From Bradyrhizobium sediminis (GTDB taxonomy: Bacteria > Pseudomonadota > Alphaproteobacteria > Rhizobiales > Xanthobacteraceae): 64,000 bases of DNA. The stretch covers positions 3,358,501-3,422,500 of the forward strand of contig NZ_CP076134.1 in NCBI RefSeq assembly GCF_018736085.1, written 5' to 3'. Shown here in pieces: positions 46,451 to 55,081 of the stretch. Within the stretch, counting starts at the first letter, position 1. Each line of letters opens with the position of its first letter. The notes under the pieces are model-generated. The model made no database searches, was not told the origin of the DNA, and worked only from the letters and a program-made list of their open reading frames with translations. A program made the translations under genes and the position numbers.

Positions 46451-46461
46451 TTGTATGACAA
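46451..46461. promoter_or_regulatory. Candidate GntR/FadR-type operator
   Basis: TTGT-ATG-ACAA is a perfect palindrome fitting the T-x-GT-N-AC-x-A consensus of FadR-type GntR proteins. It ends ten bases before the start codon of the GntR gene, a position suited to autorepression of the whole operon. Confidence 0.6.
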
Positions 46462-46470
46462 CCTAATGAC

Positions 46471-47196
46471 ATGACTATTGGCTCGATCGTCCGTGGCCCG
46501 CGCCTGTCCGACGAGGTCGCCCGCCAGCTCGGCGCGGCGATCCGGGGCGGCGAATTTTTGCCTGGCGCGCGGCTGCCCTCCGAGAAGGAGCTGGCCGAGC
46601 GGTTCGACGTCTCGCGTATGGTCGTGCGAGAGGCGATGTCCCGACTGAAATCGGATGAGTTGATCGAGACGCGCCAGGGGCTCGGTGCTTTTGTCTCGGC
46701 TGAGCCAGGCAGGGGCCTGTTCCGGCTTCAGTCCGATCCCGCCGCCGTCAAGGATCTGCATGACATCTTTCAGCTCCGCGTGGCGGTGGAAGGAGCGGCA
46801 GCCGGCCTTGCTGCTGTCAGTGCAAACCGCAGCGAGCTGGCCGCCATGCGCGGTTCGCTGCGTGACCTGAAAACCGCCATCGCGGCCGGCGAGGATGGTG
46901 TCGAGGCCGACAACCGTTTTCACGCCGCCATCGCGCAGGCCTCGCGCAATCCCTATCTCGGTCGGTTCCTGACCTTTCTCGGAGCCAATCTGCATGGCGC
47001 CATCGCCAGGGCGCGTTCGAACACTGCCGCGCGTCACCCTGAAAGCATCCTGGCCGTGCAGGCCGAGCATGAGGCGGTCTTTACGGCGATCGAGCAGCGC
47101 GACGCGCGCGGAGCGGAAGCGGCGATGCGTGGTCATTTGTCGGCGGCGATGGAGCGGCTTGGTCTCGGGCCCTTCGCCGGAAGTGCGCGGTCATGA
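46471..47196 (+). CDS. GntR family regulator, FCD (FadR) subgroup
   Basis: This encodes 241 residues. The winged helix (about 5-75) contains LSDEVARQLGAAIRGGEFLPG, RLPSEKELAERFDVSRMVVR and LGAFVSAEPG. The all-helical FCD domain (about 95-225) carries the metal/ligand residues in DNRFHAAIAQASRNPYL and the later HEAV segment. Such regulators usually repress catabolic operons and are released by the substrate acid. Its stop overlaps the amidohydrolase start (ATGA), so it is co-translated with its probable targets. The operator candidate lies immediately upstream. Confidence 0.92.
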   Translation: MTIGSIVRGPRLSDEVARQLGAAIRGGEFLPGARLPSEKELAERFDVSRMVVREAMSRLKSDELIETRQGLGAFVSAEPGRGLFRLQSDPAAVKDLHDIFQLRVAVEGAAAGLAAVSANRSELAAMRGSLRDLKTAIAAGEDGVEADNRFHAAIAQASRNPYLGRFLTFLGANLHGAIARARSNTAARHPESILAVQAEHEAVFTAIEQRDARGAEAAMRGHLSAAMERLGLGPFAGSARS

Positions 47197-48089
47197 ACGT
47201 AAAGCCGCAGGAGGCGCCGGCTTGCCAGGGGCCGAACCCAATCGTGGACCCGCCCGGCTTCGCCGTTCCGGCGAATGCTTGCGACACCCATGCCCACGTC
47301 ATCGGGCCCGCTGATCGCTTCTCCCTGGTCGCCAACCGCAGCTATACCCCGCCTCCGGCGCTGGAGGCCGCCTATCTCGGCATGCTCGACAGTCTCGGCA
47401 TGGCGCGCGGCGTACTTGTCCAGATCAGCGTCTACGGCACCGACAACCGCTGCATGGTCGAGAGCTGCAAGGCGCATCCCGACCGGCTGCGCGGCGTCGC
47501 GGTGGTCTCGCCCGATGTCGACGACGGGGAACTCGAAACGCTCGACGCTGCCGGTGTGCGCGGCATCCGAATCAACGTCCTCTTCGGCGGCGGCGTGGCG
47601 ATTGACGAGATGGAGCGGCTTGCTGCCCGTGTCGCGCCGCTCGGCTGGCATCTCCAACTGCTGATCGATGCGCGCAACTTGCCCGAACTGGGCCCGCGCA
47701 TTGCGAAGCTGCCGGTCGAAGTCGTTATCGACCATATGGGCCACATGCCGATGTCGGCCGGTGTCGCCCATCCCGGCTTCCAGTGGATGCTGCGGTTGCT
47801 GAAGGACGGCAAGGCGTGGACGAAACTGTCGGGCGCCTACCGCATCTCGCAGGCCGGGGCGCCGTTCCACGACACGCAGCCCTTCGCGCAGGCGCTGGTT
47901 TCGGCTGCGCCGGAACGTTGCCTCTGGGGCTCCGATTGGCCGCACGTCGCGGTCGAAGGGCCGATGTTCAACACCGGCGCGCTGCTCGATTTACTGCCGC
48001 TCTGGGTCCCGGAGGAAACGGTGCGCAAGCGCATCCTCGTCGACAACCCCGCGCGCCTCTACGGATTTCCCACCGCGACCGCCGAATAA
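47193..48089 (+). CDS. Amidohydrolase 2 family, 2-pyrone-4,6-dicarboxylate hydrolase-like
   Basis: This encodes 298 residues. The TIM-barrel metal motif at the N-terminus is CDTHAHVIGP (about 29-38), with VVIDHMGHMP in the middle and WGSDWPHVAVEG near 247 carrying the final Asp. These are the landmarks of the LigI-type lactonase/amidohydrolase group. The N-terminal segment about 8-28 (ACQGPNPIVDPPGFAVPANA) resembles that group as well. The usual reaction is hydrolysis of a cyclic lactone or lactam of a dicarboxylate. The actual substrate is unknown; the TRAP genes downstream suggest it is an imported organic acid. Confidence 0.85.
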   Translation: MNVKPQEAPACQGPNPIVDPPGFAVPANACDTHAHVIGPADRFSLVANRSYTPPPALEAAYLGMLDSLGMARGVLVQISVYGTDNRCMVESCKAHPDRLRGVAVVSPDVDDGELETLDAAGVRGIRINVLFGGGVAIDEMERLAARVAPLGWHLQLLIDARNLPELGPRIAKLPVEVVIDHMGHMPMSAGVAHPGFQWMLRLLKDGKAWTKLSGAYRISQAGAPFHDTQPFAQALVSAAPERCLWGSDWPHVAVEGPMFNTGALLDLLPLWVPEETVRKRILVDNPARLYGFPTATAE

Positions 48090-48127
48090 ACGGCGGCGCT
48101 TTTCGACCAACCGGAGGAGTTACACCC

Positions 48128-49129
48128 ATGGCCAGCCTGATCACACGCCGCGCGCTCGCATGCGCCTTCACTGCCGGAATAGCGCTTGCGGGCGCGCCGG
48201 CTTTCGCCCAGCAGAAAACGGTCATCAAGCTCGGCTGGACCACCTCTGACGGCGCGCAGGATCCTTATGCCGTCGGCGCGCGTGCTTTCAAGGAGCGCAT
48301 CGAGGCGGGCTCGAACGGCCGCATCGAGATCCAGCTCTATCCCAACCGGCAACTCGGCGACGAGAAGCCGATGATCGAGGGCATGCGGCTTGGCACGGTC
48401 GATGCCGGCATCATCACCAATGCGGTCGTTGCCCAGATCGAGCCGGCCTTTCAGCTCAATGACCTGCCGTTCCTGTACGAGAACGAGGCGCAAGCCCAGC
48501 GCGTGCTCGATGGCCCGGTCGGCCAGAAGCTGGCGGCCAAGCTCGAAGCCAAGGGCATCAAGCTGCTGGGCTGGATGGAAGGCGGCTTTCGCAACATGAT
48601 CAACAATGTCCGTCCGGTCGAGAAGCCCGACGACGTCAAGGGCGTGAAATACCGTGTCATGCAGAACCCGGTCTTCATCGGCATGTTCTCTTCGCTTGGC
48701 GGCAACGCGGTGCCGATGGCCTGGGGCGAGACCTTCACTGCCGTGCAGCAGGGCGCCATCGACGGACTGGAGATTCCGCTCGCGGTCATCGACCAGAGCA
48801 AGTATTTCGAGGTAACGAAGTTTCTCTCGATCACCAACCACACCTATTCCGCCATTCCCCTGCTGATGGCCAAGCGCGCCTTCGACAAATTGCCTGATGA
48901 CCTGAAGAAGGTGGTGATCGATTCCGCTGCTGCCGCCACCAAGGCTCAGCGCGAGGCTGCTGGCGCCGCAGCGAAGGATGTTGTGGCCAAGCTCGAGAAG
49001 GCCGGCATGAAGGTCAACCGCGTCTCCGACTTCAAGCCCTTCCGATCCTCGGTGCAGAGCGTCTATGAGCAATTCAAGGGCTCGATCGGACAGGAACTGA
49101 TGCAGGAAGCGACCGCTGCCAAACTGTGA
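48128..49129 (+). CDS. TRAP transporter substrate-binding protein (DctP family)
   Basis: The ATG at 48128 has GGAGG upstream and gives 333 residues with a signal peptide (about 1-28, ending AFAQ). DctP features are KTVIKLGWTTSDGAQDPYAV at the mature N-terminus, YPNRQLGDEKPMIEGMRLG, the carboxylate-binding Arg in KGVKYRVMQNPVF, and PMAWGETFTAVQQGAIDGLE. It captures an organic acid in the periplasm for the DctQM membrane proteins. It ends by overlapping the dctQ start by four bases (GTGA). Confidence 0.93.
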   Translation: MASLITRRALACAFTAGIALAGAPAFAQQKTVIKLGWTTSDGAQDPYAVGARAFKERIEAGSNGRIEIQLYPNRQLGDEKPMIEGMRLGTVDAGIITNAVVAQIEPAFQLNDLPFLYENEAQAQRVLDGPVGQKLAAKLEAKGIKLLGWMEGGFRNMINNVRPVEKPDDVKGVKYRVMQNPVFIGMFSSLGGNAVPMAWGETFTAVQQGAIDGLEIPLAVIDQSKYFEVTKFLSITNHTYSAIPLLMAKRAFDKLPDDLKKVVIDSAAAATKAQREAAGAAAKDVVAKLEKAGMKVNRVSDFKPFRSSVQSVYEQFKGSIGQELMQEATAAKL

Positions 49130-49668
49130 CGGACCTGTTATCCCGCGAACCAGCAGCCATGGATAACCCCGTCCTGCGTGGTGTCGAACGCGTCATCGCG
49201 TTCGTCGCCGGCGCTTTGAAGTTGAGCCTGATCGCGGCAACCGCGATCATGGTGGGTTGCATCGCCATCCAGGTGGTGATGCGCTATGTTTTCGGCCGCA
49301 CACCGTCCTGGTCCGAGGAACTGGCCGTATTGATGTTCTCATGGACTGTGATGGGCGGGCTGGCACTCGGCGTGCGTGAGGGGTTCCATGTCCGGCTCGA
49401 CATCCTGATCAACCTCGCTCCGCCCGGCGGCCGGCCCTGGGCGGAGCGCGCGATCGAGGCGCTGACGGCGGCGTTCGGCTTCTATCTCGCATGGTCAGGC
49501 CTGCGCTTCCTGGAGATGACTGGCGGCTCCGTCTCAGCTGCAATCGGCTACCCGATCGAATTGCTGCATGCGCTTGCCCCGATTGCCGGGGCGCTGATCG
49601 GCTTGTTTGCAAGTTGGCGCATGCTGACCAACGCGCCTGCCATACCGTCCGCGGAACTAGCGCCATGA
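49126..49668 (+). CDS. TRAP transporter small permease (DctQ family)
   Basis: A GTG start overlapping the dctP stop gives 180 residues with four hydrophobic spans (first at about 33-53). The conserved segment PSWSEELAVLMFSWTVMGGLALGVREGFHVRLD near residues 62-94 is the DctQ family signature; the first 30 residues are a variable lead. An ATG at residue 12 is an alternative start. It overlaps dctM by four bases. Confidence 0.9.
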   Translation: MTDLLSREPAAMDNPVLRGVERVIAFVAGALKLSLIAATAIMVGCIAIQVVMRYVFGRTPSWSEELAVLMFSWTVMGGLALGVREGFHVRLDILINLAPPGGRPWAERAIEALTAAFGFYLAWSGLRFLEMTGGSVSAAIGYPIELLHALAPIAGALIGLFASWRMLTNAPAIPSAELAP

Positions 49669-50942
49669 GCGCCAGCGTCCTGCTGCTCACTGCGGGCTTC
49701 GCCAGCCTCGTTACGCTTGGCATACCCTTTGCCATCGCCATCGGCGTAATCGTCATGCTGGTTCTGACGGCGGCTGATATCGAGCCCGCCTTCCTGGCAC
49801 AGCAATTGGTCGCTGGATCGCAGTCCTTCAGCCTGCTCGCGATCCCGCTGTTCATGCTGGCCGGCGAACTGATGACAGCCGGCGGCCTCTCTCAGCGCCT
49901 GATCGACGTCGCAGCCGTGCTGGTGCGCCACCGCACCGGCGGGCTCGCCATGGTCGCGGTGCTGGCCGCCCTGGTGTTCTCGGCGATCTCGGGTTCCGCG
50001 CCCGCGACTACCGCGGCGATCGGGGCGATTCTGATACCGGCCATGGCAAAGGCCGGCTACGACAGAGCCTTCGCGGCCGCGATCGCGGTCAGCGCTGGCG
50101 TGCTCGGCCCGCTGATACCGCCCTCGATCGCCTTCGTGATCTGGGGCATCGTGGCCGAGCAATCGATCGGCAAGCTCTTCCTTTCGGGCATCGTGCCGGG
50201 CCTTGCCATCGCGGCTGGATTGCTGGTCGTTTGTTATGTCCACGCCAAACGCAACAGCGTTCCCAAACAGGAAAAAGCGCGCTGGCCCGAGGTGCGCGAG
50301 GCTTTCGCGCGCGGCAAATGGGCACTGCTCTCGCCGATTGTCGTGCTCGGCGGCATCTATGGCGGCATCTTCACGCCGACCGAGGCCGCCGGCATGAGTT
50401 GCATCTATGCGGTGATCATCGGCCTCTTCGTCGAGCGGCAGATGAGCATCAAGGCGCTGCCGGCGATCGTTCTGCGATCCGTGCGAACCAGTGCCATCGT
50501 CACCGCCATCATCGCGGTGTCGGCTGGCTTCGGCGTCCTGATTGCGCAGGAGCAGATTGCAACGGGATTCGCCGCATGGCTCGCCAGCCATGTCACCCAG
50601 AAATGGATCGCGCTCGCCGGGCTCAACATCGCCTTCTTCCTGCTCGCCGCCGTCATGGACGAGATCGCGATCATGGTCATCCTCGGCCCGATGCTGATCG
50701 CCATCGCGACAAAGTTCGGCGTCGATCCCATTCATTTCGGCGCGATCATCGTCACCAATGTCTCGATCGGCATGGCGGCCCCGCCGATCGGCTACTGCCT
50801 CTTTGTAGGCATGGCGATCTCGGGGCTGAGCCTGAGCCAGATCTCACGGGCGATCTGGCCGCACATCATCGTGATGCTGATCGTGCTGTTCCTGACGACC
50901 TATATCCCTTCCTTCGCGCTGATGTTCGTGTCGGGCAAGTGA
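49665..50942 (+). CDS. TRAP transporter large permease (DctM family)
   Basis: The ATG at 49665 overlaps the dctQ stop and gives 425 residues with about twelve spans. Family motifs include IPLFMLAGELMTAGGLSQRL, SGSAPATTAAIGAILIPAM, and GVLGPLIPPSIAFVIWG. It carries the solute across the inner membrane with sodium cotransport. It is the last gene of the GntR-amidohydrolase-TRAP operon; the next gene is 126 bases on and unrelated. Confidence 0.95.
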   Translation: MSASVLLLTAGFASLVTLGIPFAIAIGVIVMLVLTAADIEPAFLAQQLVAGSQSFSLLAIPLFMLAGELMTAGGLSQRLIDVAAVLVRHRTGGLAMVAVLAALVFSAISGSAPATTAAIGAILIPAMAKAGYDRAFAAAIAVSAGVLGPLIPPSIAFVIWGIVAEQSIGKLFLSGIVPGLAIAAGLLVVCYVHAKRNSVPKQEKARWPEVREAFARGKWALLSPIVVLGGIYGGIFTPTEAAGMSCIYAVIIGLFVERQMSIKALPAIVLRSVRTSAIVTAIIAVSAGFGVLIAQEQIATGFAAWLASHVTQKWIALAGLNIAFFLLAAVMDEIAIMVILGPMLIAIATKFGVDPIHFGAIIVTNVSIGMAAPPIGYCLFVGMAISGLSLSQISRAIWPHIIVMLIVLFLTTYIPSFALMFVSGK

Positions 50943-51068
50943 GCCGGTTGAGGCGCCCCTGCGAGCCTAAATTAAGCCCTACCCCCTCCGGAATTGCGGC
51001 TCATTGCCACCCAAGTCTTTGGCGAGATTTGGAGCGTGAAGCGTCGCGTATCATTCCCGGAGATGCAC

Positions 51069-52007
51069 ATGTCCAAACGAGCCGCGAAATTCGTCTCGGC
51101 CATCTTCGCCAGCCTTCTCGCCGGCATCCCTTTCGCAACAATTTCGCACGGCGCGCCGGAAGTGGCCGATAGCTGCCTCGCCGGGCCGAAGGGCGCGCCG
51201 CCGCAAGGCGGCCATTGGTATTACCGCATCGACCGCGTCACCAAGCGCCAGTGCTGGTACCTCGGCGACGAAAAGGAAAAAGTCTCGCGCGCCGCACCGG
51301 AAACATCGCCGCCGCCGGACAATTCGGCCTCTCCGCCCAAAGATGCCGGCACGCGGCGCTCGATCGCCAACGCGCGCGCTGAGTTACCGTTGCCGCAGAC
51401 CCGCGTCGAGCAGGACACCAGCGTGTTCGCCGGCCAGCGGGCGCCGGCTGCGAAGGCGGATGCGCCGCCCCCTTGGAATAATCAGCGGGTAAACGCCGTC
51501 GATGCCGATGGCCAACGTTCGATTGTGGCGTCGCGCTGGCCTGAGCTGGCGGCCGGGAATTCGTCGCCCGCTCCTGCACCATCGGCGGTCAATGCGGCAG
51601 CCAGACCGCAACAAACTGCGGAGGCCGCGCCGCCGCCCGTGATTGCCGCGGTCACACTCGCCACTGCGGACGCGCCGGCGGCGAAACCCTACGGCTCCGT
51701 ACAGATGCTGCTGATCGCCATGATCGGCGCATTGTCGGTGGCGAGCCTGATCGCAAGCGTGATCTTCAGGTTCGGCGGCAGGCGGCGGGCCGGCCGGCGC
51801 AACGTCAGGGGCGACCGCCGCGTCAACTGGGATATCCCGAGAGCCGATCGCCCGTCGCTGTCGGAAGAGGCGCGCGCCTCGGCATCGATGCGGGAGATCG
51901 ACCGGCTGCCCGAGGGCAGCCTTCCCCGCGAGGCGTTTGCGGCGGATGATCCGAATGAAAGAACCGTTCGAATGCTGGCGCGGCTTGCACGAAGCGCGGC
52001 GAACTGA
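51069..52007 (+). CDS. Hypothetical exported/membrane-anchored protein
   Basis: I use ATG 51069, with GGAG six bases before it, giving 312 residues; an ATG two codons earlier is possible. A signal-like segment (about 7-27) starts it. A short conserved-looking block, KGAPPQGGHWYYRIDRVTKR followed by QCWYLG, precedes a long Ala/Pro-rich linker (about 70-210). A second hydrophobic span (about 213-235: SVQMLLIAMIGALSVASLIA) anchors it, followed by an Arg-rich cytoplasmic tail. The N-terminal block is seen in several rhizobial proteins of unknown function. It is convergent with gmk. Confidence 0.7.
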   Translation: MSKRAAKFVSAIFASLLAGIPFATISHGAPEVADSCLAGPKGAPPQGGHWYYRIDRVTKRQCWYLGDEKEKVSRAAPETSPPPDNSASPPKDAGTRRSIANARAELPLPQTRVEQDTSVFAGQRAPAAKADAPPPWNNQRVNAVDADGQRSIVASRWPELAAGNSSPAPAPSAVNAAARPQQTAEAAPPPVIAAVTLATADAPAAKPYGSVQMLLIAMIGALSVASLIASVIFRFGGRRRAGRRNVRGDRRVNWDIPRADRPSLSEEARASASMREIDRLPEGSLPREAFAADDPNERTVRMLARLARSAAN

Positions 52008-52013
52008 CGGCTT

Positions 52014-52673
52014 CTATGTCTCGAGTTGCCGCTGCAGCTCGCGCACGAACGTCGTCAGGCCGGTGCGGCGTTCGCGCTTCAGCCGCTCGGCCTTCAGGAT
52101 CGACTGCACCTCGGCGAACGCGTCATCGATCGCATGATTGATGACGATATAATCGTATTCCGCCCAGTGGCTCATTTCGTGGCTGGCACGGCTCATCCGT
52201 CCCCGGATCACCTCGTCGGAGTCCTGCGCGCGGGAGTGCAGCCGCTTTTCGAGTTCGGCCGCCGACGGCGGCAGGATGAACACGCTGACGACATCGTCGC
52301 GGGCTTTCTCCCGTAACTGCTGGGTGCCCTGCCAGTCGATGTCGAACAGCACGTCCTGCCCCGCCGCCAGGGCGGCCTCGACCGGCGCCCGCGGCGTGCC
52401 GTAGCTGTTGTCGAACACCGTGGCCCATTCCAGGAGTTCATCGCGCTCCGTCATCGACTCGAAGGTTGCCTTGTCGATGAAATGGTAGTCGCGGCCATCG
52501 ACTTCGCCCGGCCGCATCGGCCGCGTGGTCGCGGACACCGACATCTTCAGGCCGGGTGTCTGTTCGATCAGCCGCCGCGACAGCGTGGTCTTTCCCGCAC
52601 CCGATGGCGACGACAGCACGAACATCAGTCCACGCCGTTCAACTCCTTCGAAGCCGTGGCCGCCAGCCGTCAT
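52014..52673 (-). CDS. gmk: Guanylate kinase
   Basis: This encodes 219 residues. The P-loop SSPSGAGKTTLSRRL is at about 21-35, the GMP-binding part is SVSATTRPMRPGEVDGRDYHF, and FDIDWQGTQQLREKA carries the Walker B-like Asp. It converts GMP to GDP. It follows yicC with three bases between, as in many alphaproteobacteria, at the end of the fabF-mltG-yicC-gmk run. Confidence 0.98.
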   Translation of the reverse strand: MTAGGHGFEGVERRGLMFVLSSPSGAGKTTLSRRLIEQTPGLKMSVSATTRPMRPGEVDGRDYHFIDKATFESMTERDELLEWATVFDNSYGTPRAPVEAALAAGQDVLFDIDWQGTQQLREKARDDVVSVFILPPSAAELEKRLHSRAQDSDEVIRGRMSRASHEMSHWAEYDYIVINHAIDDAFAEVQSILKAERLKRERRTGLTTFVRELQRQLET

Positions 52674-52676
52674 CTG

Positions 52677-53564
52677 TCACTCCAGGTTCTGGACTTGTTC
52701 GCGGAACTGCTCGACCACGTTCTTCATCTCGAGCCCGGTATTGGTCAATTCGATATCGTTCGACTTGGAACAACAGGTATTGACCTCGCGGTTGAATTCC
52801 TGCGCCAGGAAGTCGAGCCGCCGTCCGACCGCTCCACCCTTGCCGATCATCTCGCGGGCCTGCGCGATGTGCGAGGCGATGCGGTCGAGCTCTTCGCGAA
52901 TATCGGCCTTGGTCGCAATCATGATCGCTTCCTGATTGAGCCGGTCGGCATCGAAGCGGTCGGAGGTCTCGAGCAAGGCCGCGATCTGCTCGGCGAGCCG
53001 TGCCCTGATCGCCTCGGGCTTGCGGCCGGGCGCGGCCTCGGCCTTCTTGGCCAGGCGCTCGATCTCGTCCATTCGCTGCGACAAGATCTGCCCGAGCGTC
53101 ACGCCCTCGCGCCGCCGCATCTTGACGAGATCGGCCAGCGCCTGCTCGAAAGCCGCCAAGGCTGCGATCCTCGCGGCCTTGTCCTCTTCCTCGTTGCTTT
53201 CGGGTTCGACCACCTCGATGACGCCCTTGATCGCCAGCAGCCCGTCGATGCTCGGCGCCACCGCATCGATCTTGCCGGCGAGCGCATGGGCCACCTTGAG
53301 GACCGAGGCAAGCACGTCCTCATTGATGCGGATGCTCGAGACCGCGTTGGCGCGCTTGACGTTCAGATTGGCATAGACCGTGCCGCGCGACAGCACCTCG
53401 CCGGCGCGCTTCTTGGCCGAGGCCTCGATATCGTCCCATCCGGGCGGCAGACGCAGGCGCAGGTCGAAGCCCTTGGCATTGACCGACTTCAACTCCCATT
53501 CGAACGTGTAGGGTCCGCTGGCGCCGTGGCTTCGGGCAAAGCCGGTCATGCTCGACAACGCCAT
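52677..53564 (-). CDS. YicC/YloC family endoribonuclease
   Basis: This encodes 295 residues. It starts ALSSMTGFARSHGASGPYTF, the family hallmark, contains VNAKGFDLRLRLP, and ends with the conserved RLDFLAQEFNREVNTCCSKS and KNVVEQFREQVQNLE. YicC-type proteins are ribonucleases/stress factors that act in small-RNA turnover in E. coli. It is transcribed with gmk downstream. Confidence 0.93.
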   Translation of the reverse strand: MALSSMTGFARSHGASGPYTFEWELKSVNAKGFDLRLRLPPGWDDIEASAKKRAGEVLSRGTVYANLNVKRANAVSSIRINEDVLASVLKVAHALAGKIDAVAPSIDGLLAIKGVIEVVEPESNEEEDKAARIAALAAFEQALADLVKMRRREGVTLGQILSQRMDEIERLAKKAEAAPGRKPEAIRARLAEQIAALLETSDRFDADRLNQEAIMIATKADIREELDRIASHIAQAREMIGKGGAVGRRLDFLAQEFNREVNTCCSKSNDIELTNTGLEMKNVVEQFREQVQNLE

Positions 53565-53620
53565 CGCTGGAATTTCTCCGGAGGTAGGGGAGTGAGATTC
53601 GCCAGAAACTGCTTAAGCCT

Positions 53621-53650
53621 AAAGCGTCTCCGGCCAAAGTGGAATTCGCT
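53621..53650 (-). repeat. Dispersed intergenic mosaic element, shortened inverted copy
   Basis: The minus strand reads GCGAATTCCACTTTGGCC then GGAGACGCTT, matching the copies at 25991-26043 and 57792-57841 but lacking the central CCGGT block. It lies between mltG and yicC. Confidence 0.4.
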
Positions 53651-53668
53651 TGCGGCGGCGGCCGGCAG

Positions 53669-54955
53669 CTAGCGCTGCACCACCGGGGGGGACGCCGTCG
53701 TCGACTGCGCCGCGCCCTGCCGGGCCGGCGCGGGCGGAGCGGCCGGCGGGGCCGCACGGGCGGGCTTCTTCGGCGCAACCGGCCTGGGCGTCGTGGCGGT
53801 CGGGTTGGTATCGGCCGGCGCGCCGGCTGCGGCCGGCTGGGCCTCTTCTGCCGGAGGTTCGACGGTGTCGTTCTGGATCTGCTTTTCGATCGCACGCAGC
53901 TTGACGACGTTCTTCTGATGCTGGTCGTAGGTTTCGGTGAAGGTGTGGCCGCCGGTGCCGTCGGCAACGAAGAACAGGTCGCGCGTGCGCGCCGGATTGG
54001 CCGCAGCCTCCAGCGAGGCGCGTCCAGGATTGGCGATCGGTCCGGGCGGGAGCCCATCGACCACGTAGGTGTTGTACGGTGACGGCTGCTGGATTTCGGA
54101 GCGCTTGATCGGCCGGCCCAGTGTGCCCTTGCCGCCGACCAGTCCGTAGATGATGGTCGGATCCGACTGCAGCTTCATCTTCTGCCGCAACCGGTTGACG
54201 AACACTGCGGCGACACGGCTGCGTTCGTCCGGCTTGCCGGTTTCCTTCTCGATGATCGAGGCCAGCGTCACCAGCTGCTCCGGCGTCCTGACTGGGATAT
54301 CGGGATTGCGGCGATCCCAGATTTCCGCCAGCACGCGTTTCTGGGTCTGCTGCATGCGCTGGATCACCTGCTCGCGCGTGGTGCCGCGCGGGAACTTGTA
54401 GGTCTCCGGCAGCAAAGTGCCTTCGCGCGGCATTTCCCTGACCGAGCCGGCAAAGATATCGTTCTCGGAAAGGCGGGCCACGATCTGCTCGGAAGTCAGC
54501 CCTTCCGGAATCGTCACGGCGTGCTGGACCACCTTGCCTTCGACGATGGTTCCGATGACGTCGCGCAGGCTGGCGTTCTTCTGGAACGAATATTCGCCGG
54601 GCTTCAGTTCGGAACTCGCCTTCAGTGCGAACACGCCGCCGATGAACGCCCAGGGATTGACGTCGATCACGCCTTCGCGCTGCAGGACGTCGGCGATGTC
54701 GCGCTTGCCGGCCCGCGCCGGAATGTTGACGATCTTGTCTTCCTTCAGCGGACCAGGCGCCTCGAGCAGCTGCTTGCCGTAGACATAGGCGCCGCCGGCG
54801 CCGATCATCGCGACCAGCAGGATGGTGATGATCGCATTGCCGACCACCACGAACGGGTTACGGGCACGGTCGGACCGCTTCGGCGGCGGCGGAACCTGCT
54901 CCGGCTCCAGCGCAGCGCGCGGGCTACGTGGCGAAATGGGCGGCCTCTCACTCAT
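53669..54955 (-). CDS. mltG: Endolytic transglycosylase MltG
   Basis: The ATG at 54955 (SERPPISPRSPRAALEPEQV) gives 428 residues; an upstream in-frame start lacks a ribosome binding site. A single N-terminal span (about 36-58) anchors it in the inner membrane. A LysM-like part (about 75-150) is followed by the YceG catalytic domain, with the catalytic Glu in ASIIEKETGKPDERSRVAAV and the LQSDPTIIYGL motif. The C-terminus (about 355-428) is a Pro/Ala-rich low-complexity tail. It cleaves nascent peptidoglycan strands and sets glycan length. It follows fabF on the same strand, a common alphaproteobacterial order. Confidence 0.95.
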   Translation of the reverse strand: MSERPPISPRSPRAALEPEQVPPPPKRSDRARNPFVVVGNAIITILLVAMIGAGGAYVYGKQLLEAPGPLKEDKIVNIPARAGKRDIADVLQREGVIDVNPWAFIGGVFALKASSELKPGEYSFQKNASLRDVIGTIVEGKVVQHAVTIPEGLTSEQIVARLSENDIFAGSVREMPREGTLLPETYKFPRGTTREQVIQRMQQTQKRVLAEIWDRRNPDIPVRTPEQLVTLASIIEKETGKPDERSRVAAVFVNRLRQKMKLQSDPTIIYGLVGGKGTLGRPIKRSEIQQPSPYNTYVVDGLPPGPIANPGRASLEAAANPARTRDLFFVADGTGGHTFTETYDQHQKNVVKLRAIEKQIQNDTVEPPAEEAQPAAAGAPADTNPTATTPRPVAPKKPARAAPPAAPPAPARQGAAQSTTASPPVVQR

Positions 54956-55081
54956 CGATGCAACCTGAATCCTGTCGGTTTGATCGCGGCCCGGCAAATC
55001 CCTGCCATGCCAATAGCATACGCCCGCATCTAGGAGTTATCGCCGAATACGGCAAAACGGTGGAGTCGTTCTAATCACAAG

